A stretch of DNA of 41,362 bases from Treponema sp. (lineage in GTDB: Bacteria > Spirochaetota > Spirochaetia > Treponematales > Treponemataceae). Below are positions 15,911 through 23,941 of the stretch, piece after piece. Below the pieces are notes generated by a model. It had not been told where the DNA came from. It did not search any database and was given only the letters and a program-made list of their open reading frames with translations. The stretch spans positions 1-41,362 of the forward strand of contig JAGCDP010000028.1 of the NCBI GenBank assembly GCA_017651065.1. The letters are read 5' to 3'. Each line of letters starts with the position of its first letter. Position 1 is the stretch's first letter. Made by a program: the position numbers and the translations under genes.

Positions 15911-17587
15911 CTATTGAATTTTAATAACCAGAATACTCTGATCATCATATTGCTGTGCAGAACCACAATAAGCTTTCAAATCGTCTTTTACACGGTTAGA
16001 AATATCTTTTGCGTTTGCATTCTTATTCTTCAAAATAACTTTCTTTAAGTTTTCAGAAGCATATTGTACACCATTTTCATTAAGAGATTCAAGTAAACCA
16101 TCTGTACATGTTACAAGAATATCTCCGTTAGAAAGTGAAAGATCAACATCGGTATAAACAGAATTCTTTTCTACACCCATTGGTTCGCTTGGAGTTGTGA
16201 GCTGTTTGAATTCACCGGTTGAATATGAATAGTGGAATACAGGGTTGTTACCACAAGTAGAAATCTGTGCCTTATTCTTTGTGCTGTCAAAGTTGATAAG
16301 GGCAACACTTGCAAAGTGGTCAATCTTAGAACTGTCTATACAGATACCTCTGTTTGCCCATGAAAGGATTGTAGCAGCAGTCTGTTCTGTATTAACTGTA
16401 AGTCTAAGGATTGCACGAATCATAATCATTACAACAAGAGAGTTCATGCCTTTTCCGGCAACGTCTGTCATAATGAAAGAGATTCTGTCTTTGCGTGAAG
16501 CAATTACATCGTAGTAGTCACCGCAGACACCTTCTACTGCATTAGAGAAGCAGCCGATTGAAACGTTTGGAATAACCGGAAGCTTTGCTGGAAGAAGGTC
16601 TTTCTGGTATTTAGAAGCAATTGTACCATCCTTACTGAGTTCTGTGTGTTCAGCATAAGCAAGGAAACTGTACAGTGGAGTAAGTGCTGTAGAAATTGCA
16701 TCTGCAAGGATAATAGAAGTATCAAAATCATCCTTTGTGAACTTTTCATTATCAGGAAGTCTTGAAAGACCAATAAGGCCCATTGTTCTGTCCTGCTGTT
16801 TGATTGGAGCAAAAATGTAGCTTCCGCACTTAAGGAATTCTTCCGGTCCGTTCTGATAAACACGAGGGTCTTTAATAGAGTCTGCAATGAGTACAGGCTG
16901 ACCTTCGAGGAAGATTGCACCAAAAATATTTGAGTCGGCCAATGGGAAAGAAGCAAAACGAAGGTTTGTTTCTACACGAAGAGGCTTATGCGGTAAATCG
17001 TCAGGTAATTTGTATGGAGGAGGGAATGAACCCATAAGTGACTTAACTGCAAGTGCATTGTCGTAGTCATCACCCATAAGGATTACACAACCGTCTGCAT
17101 TGATTTTTTCTGTAATCATCTTATTACAGTAATCAAGGAAGTTTTCCATTGATTTATCACGAGAGAAGAATGTTGAAACCTGAGAAACAAGAGTTTTATT
17201 AACTTCAAGAAGCTTCTGATTTTTTGTTTCAAGTTCTTTGATAACGTTCTTAACAAAGTCAGAATTTTCAATTGCAGAGTTCTGTTCTGCAAGTCTTTTC
17301 TCTGCCTTTTTCTTTTCGCGTTTTTCCGGATTATCAAATGCCTTTATTACAAGATAAGGAAGAGTAATGAATTCTGCAAGTATTACAGCAAAAACAAAAT
17401 AGATGAAATGCTGGTCAAAGAAAGAAAATACGGAACAAGCTGTTACAATGCCCGTAACAATAAAGAATGTAAAACTAATTCTTGCAGTATTTCTTAACTT
17501 TACAATTAAAAGAAAAAGAAATACCAGTACACCAAGTCCTGCTGCAACCAGCAAAGGAACTCCAATGTAATTGTCTATTGAACCCAT
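15911..17587 (-). CDS. Membrane GAF-PP2C (RsbU-like) serine phosphatase
   Basis: A 558-residue signalling phosphatase. Three membrane segments occupy about residues 8-85, followed by a charged coiled coil (EKREKKKAEKRLAEQNSA...). A GAF domain (about 140-315) carries VCVILMGDDY-like and YIFAPIKQQDRTMGLIGLSRL strands. The C-terminal SpoIIE-type PP2C domain contains GVCGDYYDVIA, FIMTDVAGKGMNSLVVMIMIRAI and LVTCTDGLLESLN, with the metal-binding Asp residues intact. It should dephosphorylate the STAS protein whose gene starts 21 nt downstream. A promoter-like sequence at 17637-17608 overlaps the end of the preceding gene, so the Rsb module may be transcribed separately. The GAF ligand is unknown. 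Confidence 0.87.
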   Translation of the reverse strand: MGSIDNYIGVPLLVAAGLGVLVFLFLLIVKLRNTARISFTFFIVTGIVTACSVFSFFDQHFIYFVFAVILAEFITLPYLVIKAFDNPEKREKKKAEKRLAEQNSAIENSDFVKNVIKELETKNQKLLEVNKTLVSQVSTFFSRDKSMENFLDYCNKMITEKINADGCVILMGDDYDNALAVKSLMGSFPPPYKLPDDLPHKPLRVETNLRFASFPLADSNIFGAIFLEGQPVLIADSIKDPRVYQNGPEEFLKCGSYIFAPIKQQDRTMGLIGLSRLPDNEKFTKDDFDTSIILADAISTALTPLYSFLAYAEHTELSKDGTIASKYQKDLLPAKLPVIPNVSIGCFSNAVEGVCGDYYDVIASRKDRISFIMTDVAGKGMNSLVVMIMIRAILRLTVNTEQTAATILSWANRGICIDSSKIDHFASVALINFDSTKNKAQISTCGNNPVFHYSYSTGEFKQLTTPSEPMGVEKNSVYTDVDLSLSNGDILVTCTDGLLESLNENGVQYASENLKKVILKNKNANAKDISNRVKDDLKAYCGSAQQYDDQSILVIKIQ

Positions 17588-17607
17588 ACGAACCTTACTC
17601 CTTAGGT

Positions 17608-17637
17608 ATTATTTAATTTTAACATTGAAATTTTCAA
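17608..17637 (-). promoter_or_regulatory. Candidate internal promoter of the Rsb-like module
   Basis: Minus strand TTGAAA (17637-17632), 18-bp spacer, AATAAT (17613-17608), predicted start near 17601. It partly overlaps the stop codon of the DUF4032-type gene. Matches are reasonable but unproven. Confidence 0.4.
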
Positions 17638-18584
17638 TCGTCAAGTTTTATATAATTATCGGCAGAATTTATTGAAATAGCCCGTCTTAAAACTATTCTT
17701 GTAAAGAAATTTTTTATTCTTTTATACAACGGAAGCTGGTAATATTTGCCAAAATCCTGAACTGCTTTTTCTATAGAAATATTTTCACCAAAATTCTGTT
17801 TGAGCGAATCCCAGTAGCGCACAATCCATACATACATATCGCCTAAAGTACGGTGCGGGAACTTGTGCAGGATATGGCACTGGCGCACAGAAGTAACAAT
17901 TGGAAGATAAACGGTATTAAACCACGAAAGAACAGCTTCTTCCATAGAAACTTCTTCTTCTTTTCCCTGATTCATATAGTATTTGTGGGTTAAAATATGA
18001 TTATAAATAACGTCGTAGCGTCCTGTACGGGTAAAATCAAGGCACCAGTAGTCTGTAATGTCGCCGAAATTTGTTTCGCTGTAGAAAACACGCTTTTCGT
18101 AATAAATAATCTGTTTAACTATATCCTGCATGTTTTCGGGTTTATTCAGCTTAATTTCACTTTGCAAAGATACTACTTCTGCATCAATAAATTCAGTTCC
18201 GCGCGATTTTGCAACTGATACACGGTGATTTCCGTCGCGCACAAAGTAAAGTCCAGAAATTTCATATACTTTTATTGGCGGAAGAATAATATCGTTTAAG
18301 GCTGCTTCATCAACATGCTGCCAGCGGTTTCTTAAATGTGAGCTTTTAGGGAAAAAATGATTATCAAAGTCCTGGTAACGGCCTTCGCTTCCTACAATTT
18401 TATCAATAGGAACAACCTTCATTCCTACATATGTTTCATTTGTTGGCCGGATAAGCTGCTTTACATCATTCAATGAAATAAGCGAAACTTCCTCCGGTGA
18501 AAGAAAGTGCTGAATTTCATTAAAAAGAGCTTTATTTCTTGCCCTGTTAAAATCTTCTTCGGCTGTTTTATCTATAATTGTCAT
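17634..18584 (-). CDS. DUF4032/ParB-like domain protein
   Basis: A 316-residue soluble protein. The N-terminal part contains ILPPIKVYEISGLYFVRDGNHRVSVAKSRG (about residues 101-130, quoted here in two overlapping pieces: ILPPIKVYEI and VRDGNHRVSVAKSRG). This resembles the ParB/Srx fold, where GxxRxxA binds nucleotide. The rest (DITDYWCLDFTRTGRYDVI, VYLPIVTSVRQCHILHKFP) matches the DUF4032-type extension as I remember it. ParB-like family members can bind CTP or DNA, but no helix-turn-helix is obvious here. The ATG directly follows the stop of the phosphoesterase gene (TAAATG), so the two are coupled. Function unknown. Confidence 0.7.
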   Translation of the reverse strand: MTIIDKTAEEDFNRARNKALFNEIQHFLSPEEVSLISLNDVKQLIRPTNETYVGMKVVPIDKIVGSEGRYQDFDNHFFPKSSHLRNRWQHVDEAALNDIILPPIKVYEISGLYFVRDGNHRVSVAKSRGTEFIDAEVVSLQSEIKLNKPENMQDIVKQIIYYEKRVFYSETNFGDITDYWCLDFTRTGRYDVIYNHILTHKYYMNQGKEEEVSMEEAVLSWFNTVYLPIVTSVRQCHILHKFPHRTLGDMYVWIVRYWDSLKQNFGENISIEKAVQDFGKYYQLPLYKRIKNFFTRIVLRRAISINSADNYIKLDD

Positions 18585-19325
18585 TTACTGGGTTTCTCCG
18601 TTCTGTGTTGTTGTTTTATTTTCCGGATATTCAATTATCCAGTGAGCATAAGCATTGACTACAGTTGTATCTTCGCTTACGGTAATGCGTTTTTCGCGCA
18701 TATCATAAAGATGTATATGTCCGTGAATAAGGTAAGAAGGCCTGAACTTTTTTATAAACCAGTTATAGCATTCAAAACCTTTATGGCAAGGATCTTCTTT
18801 GTCGTGAATATGGCGTGGCGATGCATGAGTCAAAAGAATATCAAGATATCTGCCATATTTTATTTTGTTTTTTATAAGGGCTGGAATCATTCTTCTAAGG
18901 TGCCGCTTCATCTGCCATTCTGTGTACTGATTCAATCCTTTATTATATTCAAGAGAACCTGAAACTCCTGCAATAAGCAAAGGACGTTTTTTTCCTGTTA
19001 CAGGGTCTTCAATAAAAAGGTTTTTATCTTCAATAACCTTAAAGCCTGCGTAAATGCCACCGTGTCCGAAATTATCTTTTCTATGATCTGACTGAAGGAC
19101 TTCAGGTGAATTAAGCGCAGTTTTGTGATAGTAAGCAAAATCCTTAAGATTGTGATTTCCAAATATAAAATAAGTAGGTTTATTGAGCATTGTAACTACA
19201 AAATCAATGTAGTCCAAAGGTAAATCGCCTGCACAAAGTACAAGGTCTACATCTCCAAAAGTTTCGCGTATATTCTGATTGTATATTAAAGGATCAACAT
19301 AATCCGAAAGGCACAGAATTTTCAT
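18585..19325 (-). CDS. Calcineurin-like phosphoesterase with altered first metal motif
   Basis: A 246-residue soluble protein of the metallophosphoesterase superfamily. Motifs in order are LCLSDYVDP (residues 4-12, where the usual DxH reads DYV), LVLCAGDLPLDY, FIFGNHNLKDF (GNHN in place of GNHD), LLTHASPRH and LIHGHIHLYD (GHxH). The His of the first motif is missing, so metal binding may differ from the family norm. It overlaps the upstream TPR gene by one base (TAATG) and abuts the downstream DUF4032 gene, forming a tight three-gene set. Substrate unknown; small YfcE-like relatives act on phosphodiesters. Confidence 0.8.
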   Translation of the reverse strand: MKILCLSDYVDPLIYNQNIRETFGDVDLVLCAGDLPLDYIDFVVTMLNKPTYFIFGNHNLKDFAYYHKTALNSPEVLQSDHRKDNFGHGGIYAGFKVIEDKNLFIEDPVTGKKRPLLIAGVSGSLEYNKGLNQYTEWQMKRHLRRMIPALIKNKIKYGRYLDILLTHASPRHIHDKEDPCHKGFECYNWFIKKFRPSYLIHGHIHLYDMREKRITVSEDTTVVNAYAHWIIEYPENKTTTQNGETQ

Positions 19326-20701
19326 TATGCTTGTGTCGAGCCGGCTTGTGAAAGTAATGCTTCAAGTTTGATTTTATCTACAAGCTCAATAGGTCGTCCT
19401 TCTGCAAAATGCCTTCCGCTGTTTGAATAGCCTGAAGAAGAAAAAAGAAATCCTTTCTGACAATTCAACTGCTTCATTATATCAAGCGATTCACGGATAA
19501 TATCATCTTCAACAGGATCTGGTTCACGGAAGAAACGGAATAATGATATCTGCTTGCGCATGTTTCTCCAGCCTTCGGTAGAAGTGTCTACACCGGTGAG
19601 CTGGCAGCCCCATTTTTTACCTTCGCATGAAACTACCTGATTTTTAAGAGCTTTTTCTACAGCATTTTTACAGATTAAAAGGAATTCTTCGTTACTGCAG
19701 GTAAGGTAATCTTTAAGATAATCATTTGCCTGAAGATCTTTATATTCAGAAAGCTTTGCAGAAACATCGCGGAATGTCTTGTTGCGCTTGTAAATCTGTT
19801 CCCACTGTTCAATAGCTTTATCAATCTGGCGGCTTTTTTCGTAACAGGTTGCAAGGAAATAACGTGCATAAAGAGTTTCACCATTAAGGTTTTCTTTATC
19901 AAGGTCAATTGCACGCTGAAAATCCATTGCCGCATTATCCCAGCGGTTTGCAAGCATAAAGCAGGAACCATGTTCAATAATAGCTTTCTGCTTTGTTTCA
20001 GGGTCGCGCTGAGCTTTTTCAAAAGATTTTAATGCTGCACCTAAATCTTTGGCATCTTTTTCGATTTTTCCAAGATAATAGTATGATGAATATGTTTCGG
20101 GGCTAAGCTTAAGGGCAATATCAATTTCTTTTTTAGCTTCGCCAAAGTTTTTTGTTCTGTAATGCATTAAACCAATTTCTGCATGTGCTTTTGCATGGCG
20201 TGTATTAATCATAACTGCTTTTTGAAGAAAGCCCATTGCAAGGTCATAGCGGTTGCACTGTTCATAAAGATGGCCTGCATTGTAAAAGTTTTCTGCATTT
20301 TTAGGGTCAAGTTTTGTAAGTAAAAGGTAGTTTTTAAGAGCTTCCTGCGGCTGATTGTATTTCATTAAAAGCTGTGCGTATTCTTCGCGGAAAGACTGTT
20401 CGTCAAGATTTTGTCCAAAAAGGGCGTTTTCGTTTACAAGTTTATATTCGATAATGGCAAGTTCAGGTTTATTTTCTTTAAGATAGGCTTTTCCAAGGTA
20501 ATAGTGTGCAATGTAATTCTTAGGATCTTTACCAATAATCTGTTTAGCCAGTTTTATTGCATTCTGAGTTTTTCCCTGTTTGATGAGTTTTGGAATTGCG
20601 TCAACCTTTTTAGGAGCAACTGCACTTTTAATAATAAAAACAAGAAGTCCGGCTATGAAAATGCCGAGTACACAAACTGCAACTATTGCAACGGAACTCA
20701 T
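19325..20701 (-). CDS. Membrane-anchored TPR protein with Mrr-like (degenerate nuclease) C-terminal domain
   Basis: A 458-residue protein. Residues 4-27 form an N-terminal membrane anchor. About seven TPR units follow (for example PKNYIAHYYLGKAYLKENKP and AENFYNAGHLYEQCNRYDLA). The last 110 residues show the spacing of the Mrr-type restriction-endonuclease fold: MKQLNCQKGFLFSSSGYS, then GRHFAEGRPIELVDKIKLEALL, matching the kGxlxttsgfs...A...pIxLiDgxkLxxLL end. The usual catalytic QxK strand appears replaced (ISLFRFFRE), so nuclease activity is doubtful. It is first in an operon with the phosphoesterase and DUF4032 genes. The ATG has AGAGG upstream. The Mrr-like call is by pattern only. Confidence 0.75.
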   Translation of the reverse strand: MSSVAIVAVCVLGIFIAGLLVFIIKSAVAPKKVDAIPKLIKQGKTQNAIKLAKQIIGKDPKNYIAHYYLGKAYLKENKPELAIIEYKLVNENALFGQNLDEQSFREEYAQLLMKYNQPQEALKNYLLLTKLDPKNAENFYNAGHLYEQCNRYDLAMGFLQKAVMINTRHAKAHAEIGLMHYRTKNFGEAKKEIDIALKLSPETYSSYYYLGKIEKDAKDLGAALKSFEKAQRDPETKQKAIIEHGSCFMLANRWDNAAMDFQRAIDLDKENLNGETLYARYFLATCYEKSRQIDKAIEQWEQIYKRNKTFRDVSAKLSEYKDLQANDYLKDYLTCSNEEFLLICKNAVEKALKNQVVSCEGKKWGCQLTGVDTSTEGWRNMRKQISLFRFFREPDPVEDDIIRESLDIMKQLNCQKGFLFSSSGYSNSGRHFAEGRPIELVDKIKLEALLSQAGSTQA

Positions 20702-20804
20702 GACTTACCTCTATAAAAAAAATTTAGTATAATTATATAGAACCGATAATAAACTTGTAACATAAGAATAATTTATTTGGTTTCTTATTTCAAGGGGTTT
20801 GCTT

Positions 20805-21608
20805 ATGAAGACTAAATATTTAATGACAGTACTCGTTTTAGGCTTTTGTTCACTCGTTTTTGCAGAATCAGAAGGTGAAAAGCTTTTTAAGAGCAATAAA
20901 CCTATGGAAGCTGCGCTTTTTCTTGAAGAGGAAATAAACAACGGTACAGCATCTTCTGCAGCATATAATTATCTTGGGCTTGCATATTATCAGACAGGAG
21001 ACTATCAGAAGTCTGTAGATGCCTTTGCAAAGGGGCTAAAAGTTCCTGCAACAAATAAAAAAATCCTTTCGTTTAACCAGGGAAATTCTTATTATGCCAT
21101 GGGAGACTATGATAATGCTGCAAAAAGTTATACTCTTGCATTATCTGCAGATCCTAAGTTTACACAGGCGCTCCTTAATCGTGGAAATGCATATTTAATG
21201 GCTCAAAAATATAATGAAACAATCACAGATTATGAGAAGTTTATTATAATGGAGCCTAATGATGTTCAGCGTCCTAAAATTGAAGCACTGCTTGCACTTT
21301 TAAAGCAGGAGCTTGTACGCCAGGAAGAAGAAGCAAGAATTATGGCAGAGGAAGCAGAACGACTTGCAGAAGAAGAAAGGCGTATGGCAGAAGAGCTTGC
21401 ACGTCAGAAGGCAGAAGAGGAACGGCTTGAAGCTGAACGAAGGGCAGAAGAAGAGCGTCTGGCTGAAATAAAACGTCAGGAAGAAGCAGAAAGAAGGCGT
21501 AAACTGCTTGAAGATGTTGCAAATTCGTTGCAAAATACAGATTCAACCAACATGACAAGCGGTACAGAAGATTTGATTGACTATGATTATGAATCAGAAC
21601 TTGACTAG
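20805..21608 (+). CDS. Secreted TPR protein with Glu/Ala/Arg-rich coiled coil
   Basis: A 267-residue exported protein. The signal peptide MKTKYLMTVLVLGFCSLVFA ends with a plausible cleavage site before ESEGE. Three to four TPR units span about residues 28-160 (SAAYNYLGLAYYQTGDYQKS, KILSFNQGNSYYAMGDYDNA, TQALLNRGNAYLMAQKYNET). A continuous charged coiled coil follows at about 165-240, then an acidic tail. ATG 20805 is chosen with AAGGGG 7 nt upstream; a TTG two codons earlier is less likely. The next TPR gene starts 18 nt after its stop, so both probably assemble in the same periplasmic scaffold. Exact function unknown. Confidence 0.8.
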   Translation: MKTKYLMTVLVLGFCSLVFAESEGEKLFKSNKPMEAALFLEEEINNGTASSAAYNYLGLAYYQTGDYQKSVDAFAKGLKVPATNKKILSFNQGNSYYAMGDYDNAAKSYTLALSADPKFTQALLNRGNAYLMAQKYNETITDYEKFIIMEPNDVQRPKIEALLALLKQELVRQEEEARIMAEEAERLAEEERRMAEELARQKAEEERLEAERRAEEERLAEIKRQEEAERRRKLLEDVANSLQNTDSTNMTSGTEDLIDYDYESELD

Positions 21609-21626
21609 GCTGTGGGAGGCATAAAA

Positions 21627-23834
21627 ATGGATGATTTTAAGGATTTGTTTAAGAAATCAGGTACTGGAACTGGAACCGGGACAAAAGAAAATCCAAATCT
21701 TAAAACTTATGATGAATTAGAAAAGGAACGCAAAAAGAAAAAGATTATCATAATCTCAGCTGCAGCTGCTGCTATTGTAATTATATGTCTTTGCTGTATC
21801 GGCGGTTGTGTAAGTAAACGCGGTTCCGGGGCAAAGGCTCGTACAAATGTTTGTAATCTGGCACGGACATATGCAGAACGCGGTGAATATGACAGAGCTT
21901 TGAACAAGCTTGATGATTACCTTGAAAAAAACGGAGATGACCAGGAAGTCTGGGATCTTTGGAATTCTATTCTTGATATGAAAAAAGCTGCCGGTGGAGA
22001 TGCATCATACGGCGGAAACACCTACAATTACGGGGCAGGTGATGGAAGTGGTGCAGGCGGATACCCTGACAGTTTTAAGATTGATGTAGATACTTCTGGT
22101 ATTTCAAGCGCAATGCAGGATTCTCTTTCTTCAATGAAGAGTGCTCTGGAAGAATCGAGCAAGCAGGCAGAAGAAAACCGAAAGGCTATGGAAAATCTTG
22201 TAAAATTGCAGCAGGAAGCAGAAGAAAAGCGTATTGCAGACCAGCAGGCAGAGGCAGCACAGAAAAAAGCAGAAGAAGCCGCTGCAGCAGAGCAGAAACG
22301 CAAAGCAGAAGAAAAGCGTAAAGCCGAAGAAGAAGCACTTGCAAAGAAAAACGCAGAACTTAAAAAGAAAATTGATGATGTAAATAACGAAATCCAGCTT
22401 GGACAGACTGCGCTTGCTATGGGAAACATAGAAGAAGCCATGAAGCATTTTAATATGGCAGACAGTTTAGTTCCTGGAGAAGCCGGTTCAGATTTTAAGG
22501 CAACTAAAGAGTCAGAAATTGCCCAGGCTTTGTATGAAGCAGCTCAAAAAGCAGATACTCCTGAAAAGAAACAGCAGCTTATGAATAATGCTGTTGCTAT
22601 GGCACAAAAAGCAATTGCTTCTAACCCTAAAGATGCCGCTGCACATTATATACTTGCCCAGGATGCACTTGAGAAAAAAGATTACAACAAGGCACTCGCC
22701 GAAATGAAGGCTGCAGTAGAGTATGATCCAAACAATTATCTTTACTGGTATAACCTTGGTAAAATTCAATATACACTCAAAAAATACAGTGAAGCTGCTT
22801 CTTCGTTTACAAAATCGTGTGAGTTGAACGGAAACTTTGCTCCAAGCCGCTATAACCTTGGTGTTACCCAAAAGGTACTTAAAAATGATACAGCAGCTCT
22901 TACAGCATTCCGTAAGACAATTGATATTGACCCTCGCCACGAAAAGGCATGGCTTGAACAGGCACGTATTCTTGCAGACAGAACTGACTATACAGGTGCA
23001 ATTGATGCATATAAACAGGTCCTGAAGATTAATAATATAAACGTTCAGGCTGCAATGGAGCTTGGTAATGTTTACTACCAGAAAAAGAATTATGCAGATG
23101 CCGAAGAAAGCTACAAGCGTGCACTTACAATGCTTTCTCCAAGCGAAAATATGACATTAACAAAGTACAATCTTTCTGCAGTATTGTATGATGCCGGAAA
23201 GGTTGCCGATGCCGAAAAATATGCACGTGAAGCTTATGAAGGCAAAAATTATCTTAAAAATGATAATTCGAAGGTTAATATAATCTATAATTATGCACTT
23301 ATTCTTGATAATCAGAGTAAGGTAGATTCTGCAATTCCTTTATATCTTGAAGTTCTTAAGGTAAATCCTGATCACGCAAAGACAAAAATCAATCTTGGTG
23401 TTATGTACATGACTCTTGATCCGCCTGATGTTGATACTGCTTTAAGTCTTTTCACCCAGGTTTACAACAAGGATAACAACAATATTGAGGCAAACAATAA
23501 CCTTGGAAAAGCATATCTTCTTAAGGAAGATTATACAAATGCAGTTAAGTATTATCAGAATGCCCTTAAGCTTGATTCCAAGAACAATGCAATCCGTGCA
23601 AATCTTGCAAAAGCCTATGCCCAGGCAGGTGAATATGATTATGCAAAGTCTACTTACACTGAACTTTTAAAGACAGATAAGGAAAACTGGGATGCATATA
23701 TTGAACTTGCCAAGGTTTGCATGCAGCTTAATGACAATGCAAATGCAGAAGCCTATTTGGTTTATGTCCAGGAAAAAAATCCGGGGTATAGAAAGGCAGA
23801 AATAACTGGACTTCTAAAGACGATTAATGAGTAA
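21627..23834 (+). CDS. Inner-membrane-anchored TPR/coiled-coil scaffold protein
   Basis: 735 residues. A short cytoplasmic N terminus with SGTGTGTGTKENPN is followed by KKKK and one membrane segment (about 40-60, ending in a Cys-rich ICLCCIGGC). A Gly/Tyr-rich linker comes next, a coiled coil (about 185-260), then at least nine TPR units to the C terminus. ATG 21627 is preferred over GTG 21612 because GGGAGG lies 7 nt upstream. Large membrane-anchored TPR proteins of this shape include the periplasmic flagellar collar proteins of Borrelia, so a role in flagellar or envelope assembly is possible. TPR similarity alone does not prove it. Likely co-transcribed with the preceding TPR gene. Confidence 0.8.
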   Translation: MDDFKDLFKKSGTGTGTGTKENPNLKTYDELEKERKKKKIIIISAAAAAIVIICLCCIGGCVSKRGSGAKARTNVCNLARTYAERGEYDRALNKLDDYLEKNGDDQEVWDLWNSILDMKKAAGGDASYGGNTYNYGAGDGSGAGGYPDSFKIDVDTSGISSAMQDSLSSMKSALEESSKQAEENRKAMENLVKLQQEAEEKRIADQQAEAAQKKAEEAAAAEQKRKAEEKRKAEEEALAKKNAELKKKIDDVNNEIQLGQTALAMGNIEEAMKHFNMADSLVPGEAGSDFKATKESEIAQALYEAAQKADTPEKKQQLMNNAVAMAQKAIASNPKDAAAHYILAQDALEKKDYNKALAEMKAAVEYDPNNYLYWYNLGKIQYTLKKYSEAASSFTKSCELNGNFAPSRYNLGVTQKVLKNDTAALTAFRKTIDIDPRHEKAWLEQARILADRTDYTGAIDAYKQVLKINNINVQAAMELGNVYYQKKNYADAEESYKRALTMLSPSENMTLTKYNLSAVLYDAGKVADAEKYAREAYEGKNYLKNDNSKVNIIYNYALILDNQSKVDSAIPLYLEVLKVNPDHAKTKINLGVMYMTLDPPDVDTALSLFTQVYNKDNNNIEANNNLGKAYLLKEDYTNAVKYYQNALKLDSKNNAIRANLAKAYAQAGEYDYAKSTYTELLKTDKENWDAYIELAKVCMQLNDNANAEAYLVYVQEKNPGYRKAEITGLLKTINE

Positions 23835-23848
23835 ATTTAATCCATTAT

Positions 23849-23940
23849 AAAAAATCGCTGATGCGGAGTAGAAAAAGGCTGAGGACAACTTCATTTCTGT
23901 TGGCCGAAGACTTTTGCTACGGGAGCGTCAGCGATTTTTT
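23849..23940. terminator. Long bidirectional hairpin between convergent TPR and mutL genes
   Basis: The outer arms AAAAAATCGCTGATGC (23849-23864) and GCGTCAGCGATTTTTT (23925-23940) pair over 16 positions with one wobble. Inside, GTAGAAAAAG and CTTTTGCTAC continue pairing, giving an imperfect stem of about 40 bp. A-run and T-run flanks let it terminate both the + strand TPR genes and the minus-strand mutL operon. It could equally be a mobile palindromic element or a small RNA. Confidence 0.65.
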
Positions 23941-23941
23941 C

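Noticed and set aside
21612..21627. GTG start for the large TPR protein
   Set aside because: The GGGAGG ribosome site lies between the GTG and the ATG at 21627, with ideal spacing to the ATG.
21300..22448. Open frames opposite the coiled-coil regions (Cys/Phe/Leu-rich)
   Set aside because: They are antisense to Glu/Ala/Lys-rich coding sequence, which makes long stop-free complements by composition alone.
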